Source of the DNA: Enoplolaimus lenunculus
Lineage: Eukaryota; Nematoda; Enoplea; Enoplida; Thoracostomopsidae
Direction of reading: 5' to 3'
DNA length: 64,000 nucleotides
Assembly (NCBI GenBank): GCA_030248215.1
Contig: JASANG010000225.1
Coordinates: 97,599 to 161,598 of the forward strand
Shown piece after piece: positions 12,901 through 24,448 of this stretch. The first letter of the stretch is position 1. Each line of letters opens with the position of its first letter. Made by a program: the position numbers and the translations under genes. The notes under the pieces are model-generated. The model did no database searches. It had not been told where the DNA came from and saw only the letters and a program-made list of their open reading frames with translations.

Positions 12901-13206
12901 GAGAACATTGGGCCTGATCCCTACAAAACCGGATATGCCTATGTCCCGTTTCCGTCACCTTCGGCTCTACATATGATCATATATTTGAAAAACCATAACA
13001 AAATTAGCATTTTGTAGCTAAGCGACGTCGAAGTGAGTAACCCTGCGTTCAGAAGTAGCTCAACGGATCCGGATCCAGCAGCAAGTGGTCGTTCAATCTC
13101 AGCTTCAGGAATGGCTCATTCAGACGTCAGAGCGCTTTCAACTTCTCATCAGCCTCATGAAAATCGGCGAACGACTAGTGCTGGAGTACCTAAACCATGG
13201 AACTGA
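6969..13206 (+). CDS. Predicted single-pass membrane protein, unrecognised family (5' end missing)
   Basis: Eight exons join without breaking frame: 6969-7070, 7456-7605, 7917-8003, 9133-9729, 10504-10570, 11006-11380, 11968-12031 and 13018-13206 (stop TGA), about 543 residues. All have AG acceptors and GT donors. The first three introns are phase 1, so the first exons are symmetric cassettes and an upstream exon must exist. Residues 1-312 are acidic, then Ser/Gln/Asn-rich, with patches such as YDDMLYVFPKPK and SWQPGVLHNRYRSQL. The small exon 10504-10570 encodes one hydrophobic helix (VFVCTGAIMLGLIATALW) followed by Lys-Lys, the usual stop-transfer pattern of a type I protein. The tail of about 207 residues is Ser/Pro/Lys-rich and the last exon contains DVEVSNPAFR. 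That NPAF patch faintly recalls the C-terminus of NPDC1, too little to assign. Introns hold repeat families A and C. The last exon rests on one acceptor (TTTTGTAG) and phase agreement. Function unknown. Confidence 0.7.
8606..8778 (-). repeat. Family C interspersed repeat
   Basis: The reverse complement reads through the family C landmarks: GTAGCCAGCTCATCTTG, a GTTGACTTACAAGCAA block, a GAAAATTTTCTA block and a G-rich GCTGAGTTTCCC segment. It begins 17 bp after a strong 3' splice site (TTTTTACAG, ending 8588) in an intron of the membrane-protein gene. Confidence 0.65.
9765..9959 (+). mobile_element. Family A TTAGGC element with perfect 8-bp target duplication
   Basis: It starts GGCCATGTATAGAACAGG and ends CCTGTTCTATACATGGGCC, inverted repeats of about 20 bp. 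The inside is dominated by CCTAAG repeats followed by AAAAAATTAGTCTAAA. It is flanked by GAAAGTTA at 9757-9764 and 9960-9967, an exact 8-bp target duplication that fixes both ends. It lies 35 bp after a splice donor of the membrane-protein gene. Confidence 0.85.
11418..11575 (-). repeat. Family C interspersed repeat
   Basis: It opens CCCGTAGCCAAAG and closes CGAGCTGGCTACAGGCC, with the family's TTGCTTGTAACTCAAG block inside. It lies 38 bp after the donor of exon 11006-11380. Confidence 0.65.
12218..12398 (-). mobile_element. Family A TTAGGC element, diverged
   Basis: It begins GGCCCATGTAAAGACCAGG, contains a TTAGGCTTAGGTTTAGG tract, and ends GGCCCTGTTATTGACC. It is flanked by CCTTAGTC (12210-12217) and CGTTAGTC (12399-12406), an 8-bp target duplication matching at seven positions. 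It lies in the last intron of the membrane-protein gene. Confidence 0.75.
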
Positions 13207-13361
13207 GGTCCTTATGGATAGTTATCACATTTGTACTTGTGTGCTAACCGTTTTGAACGAATCCTATTCACTGTCATAGGAGTTATCTTTAAGCGAGAAC
13301 TACAAGACTAACTGCGGCATTTTCTATATTCCAGAAAGCTATTAAATAGGGCCACATACTA

Positions 13362-13797
13362 CTGTAGTGACCCGAATAAGAGGGGGGTGATATATATTTG
13401 GCCTCTCCAGAGAGTTCCCTCTTGTTATTTGGTTACGAAGTGTTATTTTTTAACCAACGCTTCGCTACCCTTCGTTACTGATGTATATCCGGTAATGCAA
13501 CTATCCGTTGAATTAAGCATTTTTTGCCTTGCGTCAAAAACTTGAGCGATAATGCAAGATGATAATGAGGAATGTACTTTACAAACTTAAGTATTATTTA
13601 AAGTTTCAAACTCTGCTGTATTTGTGCTGGAGTCTTTATACGGTACAATTAGAGATAATTGACATTTATGGACTTTAATTAGGTTTATGGACTCTATCCG
13701 CTTACGGACTCCTATTAGGAATACGGACTCCTATTGATTGGGACTGAAAATCGAGACTCCTTTCTTATTTACCCTCCTCTTTTTCGGGTCACTACAG
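13362..13797. mobile_element. TA-flanked TIR element (Tc1/mariner-type MITE), full length
   Basis: The ends CTGTAGTGACCCGAA and TTCGGGTCACTACAG are perfect inverted repeats, each bordered by TA, the Tc1/mariner target. The inside has the recurring phrase GGACTCCTATT, with no transposase frame. A second copy in the opposite orientation lies at 40120-40436, matching over most of its length. Confidence 0.75.
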
Positions 13798-15384
13798 TAA
13801 GCACCTTTCCAGAATTTCAGTAAAACCAATATCGTTAATTTTATGTTGTGCTTTTAATCATGTGAACCTACTGTACTTAGTGCCGTTGAAAACTACAACA
13901 ATTGGCACATTCTTTGGTAGAATAAAGTTATTACTTTGATTTGGACGCTGATTTTTGCAAACTTTTAATTAAATGTCCTGGTGGACTTATAATTTTTTTA
14001 AAATGACCGTACCTATTCGTAATTCAAGTCATACGGATGGTTGGCATGCGATGTTTTACAACGCAAGTTTATGCGTCTTGTGTATCTTTTGTTATCCAAT
14101 TGATATATCAGTTTGAAATAAATGCTAAATAATGTTTAACTAGTCATCCAGTTTTGCACAATGCGCAAAAGTAAATAGCGAATGCACTCATAATGCAGAT
14201 TTTCTTTACATACAACAATCACGGTTTATGTTTTAAGAATTCAAAGCAAAGTCATGCTGGAAGGTTGCCAGATATTTATTATCTGAGTTCGTAGATCAGC
14301 CAGAATGTCGTCTCACGTGTTGCAACCAATTTGAATTCAACGATGGTTGAAATTTCATAAGTTTATAGGCGCATTATTCACTCTATCAGCGTGTATAAAA
14401 ACCGATAGTCAAAATAACGGTAAGAGAAAACAAATAGCAAACTTTATACTGTGGTTTTAAAAAAAAGTGGCTTGCGTTTCGTTCATTCCCATTGCAATGT
14501 GTCTTCCATTATCTCACTATCTTCCTGCAACTCTTTCGTAAATTGTTACCACTTAAGTGTAAATCCCCTGGTAAGTGCCCTCTACCATATCCCTTCATAA
14601 ATTTCAAGATCTGCAACAGTCACCCTCTTTCCTAAATTCTTGGTGCTTCTGGTTGAAAAAAGGTATCGAGAGGTATTCGCTGTAGAGGGTTCCTTGTATT
14701 GACTTTAGACGGCGCTCACACAATAGACACGACACTGGGGGTTGGTTAACACAGACGTTAGCGCAGAATCCAAAAAGCTTCAATGCCCAAGTCACTAAAG
14801 CTGAAATCTCATCTTCCCATAGCTTCAAAAAGTTAGCTGATGTACGCACGACATTCGAGATTTTGAAATGCAAAATTCAACCTAAGCTTCAATCAGCTCT
14901 ATTTTGAAGTGTGTAAAAAACAAGCATTTCCTCTAAGCAATAGGTAAGAATTGATTAATTACCTATGCAATTAACGTTCTACATTTACGCAGTATTAAAA
15001 CGTTTACGTTAGTTTAAGCTGTGCTGAAAATTTTCTAAAACACAAAACCAAACAGCAGCATCATTGTCTCTTTATTAAAACGGTAAAACTAAAGTTGGTA
15101 TTGAAAATATTTTGCCATAAAAGAGTTGTTTCACTTCAAAAAATAAACTGTTTTATCATTACGAGTTGTTAATATTTACGTAAAAACCGACAAAAAAACA
15201 GACAATTTGAGACTTTTTTGCGCAACTACAACGACATTTTATCGTTGACAGTAGCAGAACTCCTGCTAAGAATGATTTTTGTTTTGAAATAAAAGTTGAC
15301 AGATTATTTCATATTTTAAAAATTTTCTATTTGGCGCAGCATGCCAAGATGATGCTTAAGGACTAAATTTCTATATTCAACATT

Positions 15385-15568
15385 TTGGCTCGTGTAAACA
15401 TTGGCGTATGTCGCTTTTGTCCAGGTTTCTGGTTGGTCTGTAAAGAGTAGGTTTAGATTCTAGATTACAATTTTTTGTGTATAGACTTAGGTTTAGGCTT
15501 AGGTTTAGGCTTAGTAAATAGGTACGTTTCAGCTACGGTTAAGCAAGACCTCAAAAGTAACATTGGCC
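15385..15568 (-). mobile_element. Family B TTAGGC element
   Basis: Its right end AAAAGTAACATTGGCC is the inverted family B terminus; the left part has GGTTGGTCTGTAAAGAGTAGG, shared with 29362-29475 and 51582-51770. It contains a TTAGGTTTAGGCTTAGG tract. It directly abuts a degenerate family A copy on its right. Confidence 0.6.
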
Positions 15569-15569
15569 T

Positions 15570-15778
15570 GATGATCAGTGCGGACCGTTTTTCTGCGCGA
15601 CTGCAATAGAGTACTTACCTAAAGCTTTGGACTAAATATTTGCTTTGGCTTACCCTTAGGCTTAGGCTTAGGCTTAGGCTTAGGCTTAGGTACAGGCTTA
15701 TTCTTGAGTTTGGACTAAGGCTTAGGTCTAGAAAAATGCTTATATTACTGATACTGCCTTGTCCTTTACCTTGACCAT
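15570..15778 (-). mobile_element. Family A TTAGGC element, degenerate
   Basis: It holds one of the longest uninterrupted tracts here, about six TTAGGC units near 15656-15692, between blocks resembling the family A interior. The TIRs are strongly diverged and no target duplication was found. Confidence 0.5.
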
Positions 15779-15955
15779 CATTTTTATGCACTTCCGCGTA
15801 CATTCCACAAATTTTAATTCCACAGGCTTATGTTTTGTTGTCGGTAAAAGCATTGCGCCTGCCTTTACAGCACCATTTTTTTACACTTTGCTTTCAATAT
15901 TAAAGCTATACTACTAATATTGTTTGCAAACAAATTTTAAACCTATAAGCGCACT

Positions 15956-16145
15956 GACCCATGAATAGAACAGGGCCGGAACAGTAGTATAAGCACATTC
16001 CTAAGCCTAAGCCTAAGCTTAAGCGTTTGGATGAGCCTAAGCCTTAGCCTAGGCATAAGTCTAAGCAAAAAAATTAGTCAAAAGTTTAAACTGACTCTAT
16101 TATCGCCCCTCCGGAAAACGATCCGGCCCTGTTTTATACATGGCC
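15956..16145 (+). mobile_element. Family A TTAGGC element
   Basis: It starts GACCCATGAATAGAACAGGG and ends CCTGTTTTATACATGGCC, with CCTAAG repeats inside. No clear target duplication was found. Confidence 0.75.
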
Positions 16146-16574
16146 CAAAGAGTTTTCTGCCAACAATAGAGTGGAACCAGAAGCTATGGTTGTATTGACA
16201 GCTGTTTTGTTTGTAGCTTTTAACACAAATTGCAAGCTTTATTTTTAAAGCACTTTTTTGCCTCAGTTTTCACAAACGTCATTCGACAAAAACGTGTAAA
16301 ATATAACACATTACCTCATCAATTGGTTTTTGTTTTTGTGCGGTTTTTATACGGCTAAAAGGCTATTATTTTGGTTTGCTTTCAGTAAGATTGGCCAACA
16401 AGTAACGTTTAAGGCGGCACTAACAGTAACATTGGCTCTTGGATGGGGGTTAAGTGCAACTGCAACAAAAATACTGAACGTGCTAATTAAGTGTTGACAT
16501 CTGTACCTCAGACGCTGAAACGTACAACGCACCTACAGAGCATGTAGAAGTGCTTACCAAATATCTGGTACCGT

Positions 16575-16763
16575 CGCCCATGTATACAACTGGACCGGAA
16601 CAGTGGTACAAGCATAATCCTAAACCTAAGCCTAAGCGTAAGGATGAGCTTATACCTAAGCCTAAGCCTAAGCTTAAGCCTAAGCAAAAAATAGTCTAAA
16701 GCTTGAGCTTACTCTATTACAGTCCCGCAGGAAAACGTTCCGGCTCGGTTCCATACATTGGCC
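16575..16763 (+). mobile_element. Family A TTAGGC element with 8-bp target duplication
   Basis: The left end is CGCCCATGTATACAAC and the right end GGTTCCATACATTGGCC. It is flanked by GGTACCGT (16567-16574) and GGTACCGG (16764-16771), matching at seven of eight positions. Confidence 0.75.
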
Positions 16764-18786
16764 GGTACCGGTGTTCAAAATGCCGGAAATGAAGGAAGAG
16801 GTGGTCTTGCTCCCGAATATTCACATTGAGAAGCGGGTACAATCCTGCAATACTATCGGAGCGGATTAAATTTATGTCCAGATATTCATAAACTATGGTG
16901 AAAGATTCGTGAATTTTTGTGTGGTTAATTTTATCTTGCTCATATTTTACATATTAAAATCAAGAATTATCGATAATGTTAACAGTTTCACGGCGTTTTC
17001 AGGTCTGATGATATTTAATTTCGGTTTACTGATCCGATTGGGAAAATCGGTCTGTTTGCACAGGAACCATATTATTTTTCGCCTCATGTTTTACCTTGAT
17101 GATATGCCCATTAACCAACGATTTGGCGGTCTTTTAAATCGAACAAATCTGACCCGAATTCTCTTTTGAAATAAAAGAAAAACTGGTTTGGTTACATAAA
17201 AGACATCTGCTTGTTATGGCCAGTTCTTGCGTGTTTGCATTCTTGTGTACATTTTACGCATTTTTCATCATTCTTTTGTACTTAGCTGCATACAACTACG
17301 CACAGAATGTTGGGTGACCGGTTTTTTACGGTTCGCCAGGGCCGCGACTAGAGTATCTAAGCAACCTTACGGCTGCGAGATGAGGTAATAATGTGCCGAT
17401 AATAGCGCAGCAATCTCATTCAAAAACATCGGCACGCATTTGAGGGCACAGTATTAAAGAAAACTTGCGAGCGAAGTGAACTAGAAGCGAAATTTGTCCA
17501 ACCTTCAGTCCAGAGGCAGGCTAAAGAGTCACTCACTTTGTTCTAGAATTTATGATATTGTACGAACCGAATGGGAATACTGGCTACGCCCTTGGTTTCA
17601 GCACTGCACTCGATTGATACCTGTTACTTTCTGGCTAGAAATTAGGTCATTTTGCTGGTTTATGCGAACGGTGAAACGTAAATTGTATTAGTCTTATCAA
17701 AAGAAATAAAACGAGATACAATTCAAAAATAAATTTGATTGTCAGACTTTATTAATAGCATCTTGTGACTTGAACCAAATCAAACTGTGGTTGTCTAAAT
17801 TCAAAACGTCCTATTTTTCATTACATTAATTTAGAATTACAACAGATTCAAGTGAAGTTCTTGTCATTAATTCGTTGATAACCTTATGTAGAAATCAATG
17901 CATTATATGCAATACCATGATTTGGTTAACGTGTTTGCAAGGCTTTGGAAATTTTGTAATTTCCAAAAACTTGTACGCCTCACTGAAAACCACTGAATCT
18001 GATAATATAATTTCAATTGTATTTAATCTGAATAAGTATATACCGTTCAGTGTTCCGGCCTACATTGGCCAGCGTTCCTAATCCGCAAAATCTTGAGTGA
18101 GGACAAACATTAATATATATATAAATAAATTGAATAACATTTATTTTAATAAATATTTATTACTTGTTTTATGGTAAACTTACTAGCTTATACTAAATAA
18201 ATTTCGCTCGCTTAAGCCAAAATATTCATTACGCTTGCGTGCCATTGATTAATTTCACCATTATAATACTTTGTCAATTTTGGCCCTGATCATGAACTGT
18301 AACAAATGTAATGTTAAATCAAACGTAATTTTGCTTAACGTTGTCTTTTGTACACTTTATTGCACATAATCTGAATTCTGAAGTGAATTGATCCGAGTAA
18401 AATTGTGTTTTCGTTCTTAATCACATCTTAAACCATTTGATTTTCACATTTAATTTTCTTAATTCGAAATTATTAGTTCAGGGAATTATGCAACTTTCCC
18501 AATAAACACGCGAGCTTTATGCGACCTTTTACGTGGTAATATATAGCGAAGATTCGGCTGCATAGTATCTTGCCTTCCAGAGCTACGTACAGATTTTCAG
18601 TGATTTTCAAGTTTGCCAATCAAACGCAGACATAATCTTCAATCCGACCACAAAAAAGTTTATTGCGGTCGTTCGCAACGAGCCAGAAAAATTTTTGATG
18701 TTTAGAATCCTAAACGTTATAATAGTGCCTTAAAAAGCATTTTTACTTGTCTCTAATGAAAATTTTGGGTGGCGATATTGCCTCTA

Positions 18787-21679
18787 AGTAGTATAGTCGG
18801 AACCGTACGACCACAGGGGAGCGGGGAGCAGGGAGCAGGGAGCAGGAAGTGTAATTTATTGCGGTATAATAAATGACCTGCCATAAATCAATGAAGCGTA
18901 AATTTAGTTTTAATTCTGCATATGGTTATTTTAATTGTATATAACATATAAACATACAATAATTGTAAAATGCTCAAAAAGTTAATAAAATTACGGAAGC
19001 GTCTATTGAGTATATTTGAAGTCTTCTAAAGTAAGTATCCCAAAGTGTTACTATTTCCATCCTAAACAAAATACAATAAAATTTGAGCGCCAAATGGTCA
19101 TTAATCTATATTATTAACGCAACAAAATGTAATGAGGAAGATCATTGATCACCAATGAGTGTGTCAAATATTTAGAATTTCAACACCTCCACGTGCAATA
19201 TAAATTACCTAAGTTCTTTCAGTTAGTTTCTTTTAATTTGCAAACTACTTTTGTATATCTATGCATTTCAATCTTTGGATAAGATTTATCGTTTTATAGC
19301 GGTATAACATTTTTCTGTAGCGCATAACCTATAAGCTAATATTTTTATGAGTTGTAGCATCTTATTGCAAACTTAATCAACGCAGATATTTACTTTTTTA
19401 ACATTAAGTTGGACCGAAACCGATTATAGCTTTTGTCATGGTAAGTTGGGGCTTTATCTGAAATAAATTGAGATCATCGCCTATAAGATTAATGAAATTA
19501 AAGCTGAACTTACTGAATGCTCAACTAAAGCAAAAACAATAACAGCTTTTGTAAACCCTTTTTTAGAATTGAACAGTATGTGTTTTGTTGATATTACACG
19601 TTGATATTATGCTAAGTGAAATGTACTTAGTTTCAATTGTGAATAGCAAACAAGCTTTCCTGACTACGAATTTGTTTTTGAAACGTATAAAATTTTGTAA
19701 TTAAGCATAGGTTAGCAGCAATATTGAAGTATTATGATAGATACTCACTTACCAAGCCGTTGTTTATACGCGTCGTATTTTGAACGAAAAGAAATTCAAG
19801 ATGTGTTTATTGAGCTTGCAGTTATTAACTTAGTAAGTGATTTGCGCGTTGTTGTTATTTTATCATGTGGTGATTGCGAAAGATTGATTATAATATTATA
19901 CAATGAAATTTTTTAACCACATTGAAAGCATCGTTTTGTACGTATAAAAGGAATCAATAGAAAAATGACAGTTATGTTGTGAAAAAGGAATCATATTGCA
20001 CGCTAAATACAGTATACAAAAACGTTTTATTCATTAGTGCAGCTTCGTGTTAAACATTTCAGGCAACACCGCTAGCTAACGATTCAAAAGAAGTTGTGCT
20101 TTTTGAAGTAGGTCACACTTCCTTGTGGATTAAAACCTCCCATTGTGGGTGTAGCCATACAGTGCATATGAAATAGATTTAAGCTTATAAGTAGTTTTTC
20201 AACTTTATAAACTGAAAATCAATTGGTTTCAAAACGATATCAGATTTGAAAACTTAATTTCCTGTAAGAGTTAAGGGCAAGAAAAAACTAATTTTGTTCT
20301 TTGGGGTTGTTTTGTTTCCTGATTTGCTACCCTTGCGCTGCATTTGTTTCATTTGTTCAATATATTGTTAATAAGTATAACTATATTATCCAAGCACCCT
20401 GATTAGTTAAGTATGTTATATTGTATGGTTACATTGATATATTTGAGAATGTACACAAATTGAATCTGAAAACGCAGAAAGAGCAGATCATAGCACTGGG
20501 AATGATGCCGGAGAAGTGCCTGAAAGTACTGCCACTACGGAGGAAGAAAATGATGGTGAATATAACGATAACGTAAGTTTTGTGTGCAGCAATAGCTTTT
20601 CAGTTAACATCTAGGTGTCCAGATGAGCATTGAAATTGAAAAAGTGATACCGAATTAATATCCAAATATTTAAGTATTCCGTCGATCTGCAAAACTAATG
20701 TAACGTTTGTATGCGATTCACCTTCATCAGTGTTGCGGATCAGGCAACTGGAACCGAAATTAAAATTGTAACTTAGGACTTGTTCCTTTTGTTTTGACAT
20801 TTAGCAACCCCAGACATGGTGGTTAGCTAGAAAGTATCACATATTTTATTTATGAAAACCTCTCAATACATCCGGATCCATGTAATTATATAAACGTTTG
20901 TTGGCGAGCAGCTCCAATGGCATTACGCAAAAACAGGCTCCTACAACCAGATGATATTGAGTATCATATTAACTCAATGCAGCAACGGTTTTACATTGCA
21001 AATGTCTTCCATTTTGAAGTTGCAATGAATAACTCAGTAAGTACTAAAGATTTCAAAACCCATCATTTACTACAATCACCATTAGCTAGCGGTTTGAACT
21101 AATTGGTACTAATGGAATTGTGTCACTATATGGCCTGTACTCCACAAGTATACATAACCACAACAAAAATTAAATTTGATTCATCGCGTCCCTTATCTCG
21201 TATTACGCGTGCAAACAATAAAAATACTCCGAATAGATTTTAGGAAATCCACGAAACCGCCGAAATTCAATACTTATCACCATACAACCCAGGCATAGAG
21301 GACCCTGTTGACTCAAAACAAACAACCAATGTCAATGTAGTGTCAAAGGCACGAGAAATGGAAGGTTACGATGTGGATATGGGGGTAATTGACTGTAACA
21401 TAATATATGCCTTCTAATATTCCATTTGTCCACGAGAGTCTAAATGTGCCGTAGTTCTCTTGTAGTAACGATTTCACTGTAGTGTTATATTTATTTCCAC
21501 TACAAACTCTGAGTTATATAGCCACTCGCAATACTTTCTTAACTACCAAACCTCTAAAATGCTTTTAGTTCTCGCCGAAACGAATGCGTTATGACAACAA
21601 TAACTGTGGCGTATGGTTGTCCAAGCAGCATGCAACTAAGCTCACAATTGACCATACAACAAATACTGGTGGTGCTCGT
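18787..21679 (+). repeat. Left arm of a large inverted repeat (palindrome)
   Basis: This 2.9-kb segment is the reverse complement of 22185-25429 apart from scattered substitutions and indels. The match starts at AGTAGTATAGTCGG (outer end) and stops after GGTGGTGCTCGT (inner end). It lacks a stretch present in the right arm at about 22660-23095, which there includes an exon; a short unrelated segment of about 60 bp replaces it. A small tandem array of GGGAGCAG lies near the outer end of both arms. Confidence 0.9.
19770..21679 (+). pseudogene. Decayed inverted copy of the right-arm gene
   Basis: Segments matching the minus-strand exons of the right arm occur in the same order: 19770-19832, 20063-20107, 20478-20572, 20854-21036, 21244-21384 and 21569-21679. 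Two acceptors have lost the AG (TATAC before 19770; TTATTTAT before 20854) that the other arm keeps. The 153-nt exon at 22920-23072 has no counterpart. The last segment runs into the palindrome junction and a stop six bases later. In the 183-nt segment, all eight differences I count from the other arm change an amino acid, as expected without selection. I read this as a non-functional partial copy. Confidence 0.7.
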
Positions 21680-22184
21680 TTGTAACGAAGTGGCCCAACA
21701 TAGCTTCCGGAACCCAGTTCATGTAGAACCACCCCTTCACAATCTGGTATATACCCGACATGACCGCCGTTGGGGGCCACACTCCTAGGATCCAATGGAA
21801 TAGGCTCCGCTGGAGTTGGACCAATCCAAACTGGTGTGCTACTATATTGTGGTAGTACCATCATCTGATATATGTTGTGAGCGGAGAGTTTGGTTCCACA
21901 TCACGTTGCAGAGCAAGCTGAAAAACTGATGCGTCTTCCGGTGTGGTATTTTGACTTGTTGGTGTTGTTGCAAAGCCCTGTGGCAATTTTCCGATGCTGG
22001 CCTGGAATAGTGCAAATCAAAATTAAAAGGCATATAGCAAGTAGTATGACACCTTTTAGAATGTAAGACACGACGAGATTCTCAGCACAAGAATATGCGT
22101 AACAATCAAAGTTTCAGTTACCTGCATTTTTTGCGCAGTATTTTTATAGCCAGCATTCCAGTTGCCTGAAGGCATTGCTCTATT
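21680..22184. other. Unpaired loop of the palindrome
   Basis: These 505 bp have no inverted partner. They hold the last coding exon of the right-arm gene (21861-22001, minus strand) and part of the preceding exon. The stretch between 21680 and 21860 would be its 3' untranslated start and joins the left arm directly. Confidence 0.75.
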
Positions 22185-24448
22185 ACGAGCACCACCAGTA
22201 TTTGTTGTATGGTCAATTGTGAGCTTAGTTGCATGCTGCTTGGACAACCATACGCCACAGTTATTGTTGTCATAACGCGTTCGTTTCGGCGAGATCTAAA
22301 AGCATTTTAGAGGTTTGGTAGTTAAGAAAGTATTGCGAGTGGCTATATAACTCAGAGTTTGTAGTGGAAATAAATATAACACTACAGTGAAATCGTTACT
22401 ACAAGAGAACTACGGCACATTTAGACTCTCGTGGCCAAATGGAATATTAGAAGGCATATATTATGTTACAGTCAATTACCCCCATATCCACATCGTAACC
22501 TTCCATTTCTCGTGCCTTTGACACTACATTGACATTGGTTGTTTGTTTTGAGTCAACAGGGTCCTCTATGCCTGGGTTGTTTGGTGATAAGTATTGAATT
22601 TCGGCGGTTTCGTGGATTTCCTAAAATCTATTAGGAGTTTTTTTATTGTTTGCACGCGTAACTATTATGTATACGGTTTAATTTGTAAAGCATTATTAAC
22701 TAAAGTATTGGGGTTACAAATCAACAGTAATTTTTTTGTTCGTATCTTAGAACGGTTTGTCGAAAATGAAGGTTTCAATGATTAATGATAACATCGTAGA
22801 CGCTAGCATAAATACAGCCTTAAAATTTGTTTGATTGAACTGTTTGAAAAATTAGAGTAGTGGTCCTGAATCTAAATTGAAACTGTTAAATATATCACTC
22901 TAAAAGGGAACTGAATTACCCATTGGTATTCTTCCGGTTCCTTACACATATTACGGTTCTCATCATTCTCCTGGTTTGAGGAGTTACCAAAAATGCTGTC
23001 TTCACCATGATTTGCTTCAGGGCTTTCAGGCGAATAACTGGGCGAAGTTGAATCTGGAGTGTTTTCGTTGTTCTAAATAAGAAGTACTATCTGTATACTT
23101 GTAGAGTACAGGCCATATAGTCACACAATTCCATTAGTACCAATTAGTTCAAACCGCTAGCTAGTGGTGATTGTAGTAAATGTTGGGTTTTGAAATCTTT
23201 AGTACTTACTGAGTTATTCATTGCAAGTTCAAACTGGAAGACATTTGCATTGTAAAACCGTTGCTGCATTGAGTTAATATGATACTCAATATCATCTGGT
23301 TGTAGGAGCCTGTTTTTGCGTAATGGCATTTGAGCTGCTCGCCAACAAGCGTTTATATAATTACATGGATCCGGATATACTGAGAGGTTTTCCTAAATAA
23401 AATATGTGATACTTTCTAGCTAACCACCATGTCTGGGGTTGCTAAATGTCAACACAAAAGGAACAAGTCCTAAGTTACAATTTTAATTTCGGTTCCGGTT
23501 GCCTGATCCGCAACACTGATGAAGGTGAATCGCATACAAACGTTACATTAGTTTTGCAGATCGATGGAATACTTAAATATTTGGATATTAATTCGGTAAC
23601 ACTTTTTCAATTTCAATGCTCATCTGGACACCTAGATGTTAACTGAAAAGCTATTGCTGCACACAAAACTTACGTTATCGTTATATTCACCATCATTTTC
23701 TTCCTCCGTACTGGCGGTACGTTCAGGCACTTCTCCGGCATCATTCCCAGTGCTATTATCTGCTCTTTCTGCGTTTTCAGATTAAATTTGTGTACATTCT
23801 CAAATATATCAATGTAACCATACAATATAACTTACTTAACTAATCAGGGTGCTTGGATAATATAGTTATACTTATTAACAATATACTGAACAAATGAAAC
23901 AAATGCAGCGCAAGGGTAGCAAATCAGGAAACAAAACAACCCCAAAGAACAAAATTAGTTTTTTCTTGCCCTTAACTCTTACCGAAAATTAAGTTTTACA
24001 AATCTGATATCGTTTTGAAACCAATTGATTTTCAGTTTATAAAGTTGAAAAACTACTGTATGGCTACAACCACAATGGGAGGTTTTAATCCACAAGCAAG
24101 TGTGACCTACTTCAAAAAGCACAACTTGTTTTGAATCGTTAGCTGGCGGTGTTGCCTGAAATGTTCAACACGAAACTGCACTAATGAATAAAACGTTTTT
24201 GTATACAGTATTTAGCGTGCAATATGATTCCATTTTCACAACATAACTGTCATTTTCCTATTGATTCCTTTTATACGTACAAAACGATGCTTTCAATGTG
24301 GTTAAAAAATTTCATTGTATAATATTATAATCAATCCTTTGCAATCACCACATGATAAAATAACAACAACGCGCAAATCACTTACTAAGTTAATAACTTC
24401 AAGCTCAATAAACACATCTTGATTTTCTTTTCGTTCAAAATACGACGC
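21861..24448 (-). CDS. Unrecognised multi-exon gene in the palindrome's right arm and loop
   Basis: Minus-strand exons in order of translation: 24448-24386, 24155-24111, 23768-23674, 23392-23210, 23072-22920, 22620-22480, 22295-22122 and 22001-21861 (stop TGA). From the fourth exon on, all start and end in phase 0, so whole exons could be skipped or lost without a frameshift. The third exon needs one base from before it, which the second exon's canonical donor does not supply; a later weak donor after 24111 or a missing small exon may explain this. The product is hydrophilic and rich in Asn, Glu, Ser and Thr, with a basic helical patch (MPLRKNRLLQPDDIEYHI), an SPKR-type motif and no membrane segment. 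This could suit a nuclear or cytoplasmic protein, but I do not recognise the family. The first exon was not found. Splice sites here are intact, unlike those of the inverted copy. Confidence 0.5.

Larger units (their letters stand above)
13798..18786. other. Intergenic stretch without a recognised gene
   Basis: No coding exon chain was recognised. A minus-strand open frame of 89 codons at 14604-14873 has no recognised motif. The middle (15385-16763) is a cluster of four TTAGGC-bearing elements; the remainder is AT-rich sequence in which I see nothing. Confidence 0.5.

Noticed and set aside
12900-13000. Possible extra exon of the membrane-protein gene (Pro-rich frame around 12910-12975)
   Set aside because: No convincing acceptor and donor surround it, and exons 11968-12031 and 13018-13206 already join in phase.
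13085-13279. Helical 64-codon frame overlapping the last membrane-protein exon
   Set aside because: It lies in another frame of an exon that joins in phase to the rest of the gene; I treat it as a shadow.
21589-21864. 91-codon minus-strand frame after the stop of the right-arm gene
   Set aside because: It overlaps the end of that gene in a different frame, crosses the palindrome junction and then runs antisense to the left-arm copy; no in-phase splice joins it. Worth remembering if the TGA at 21861 proves not to be the real end.
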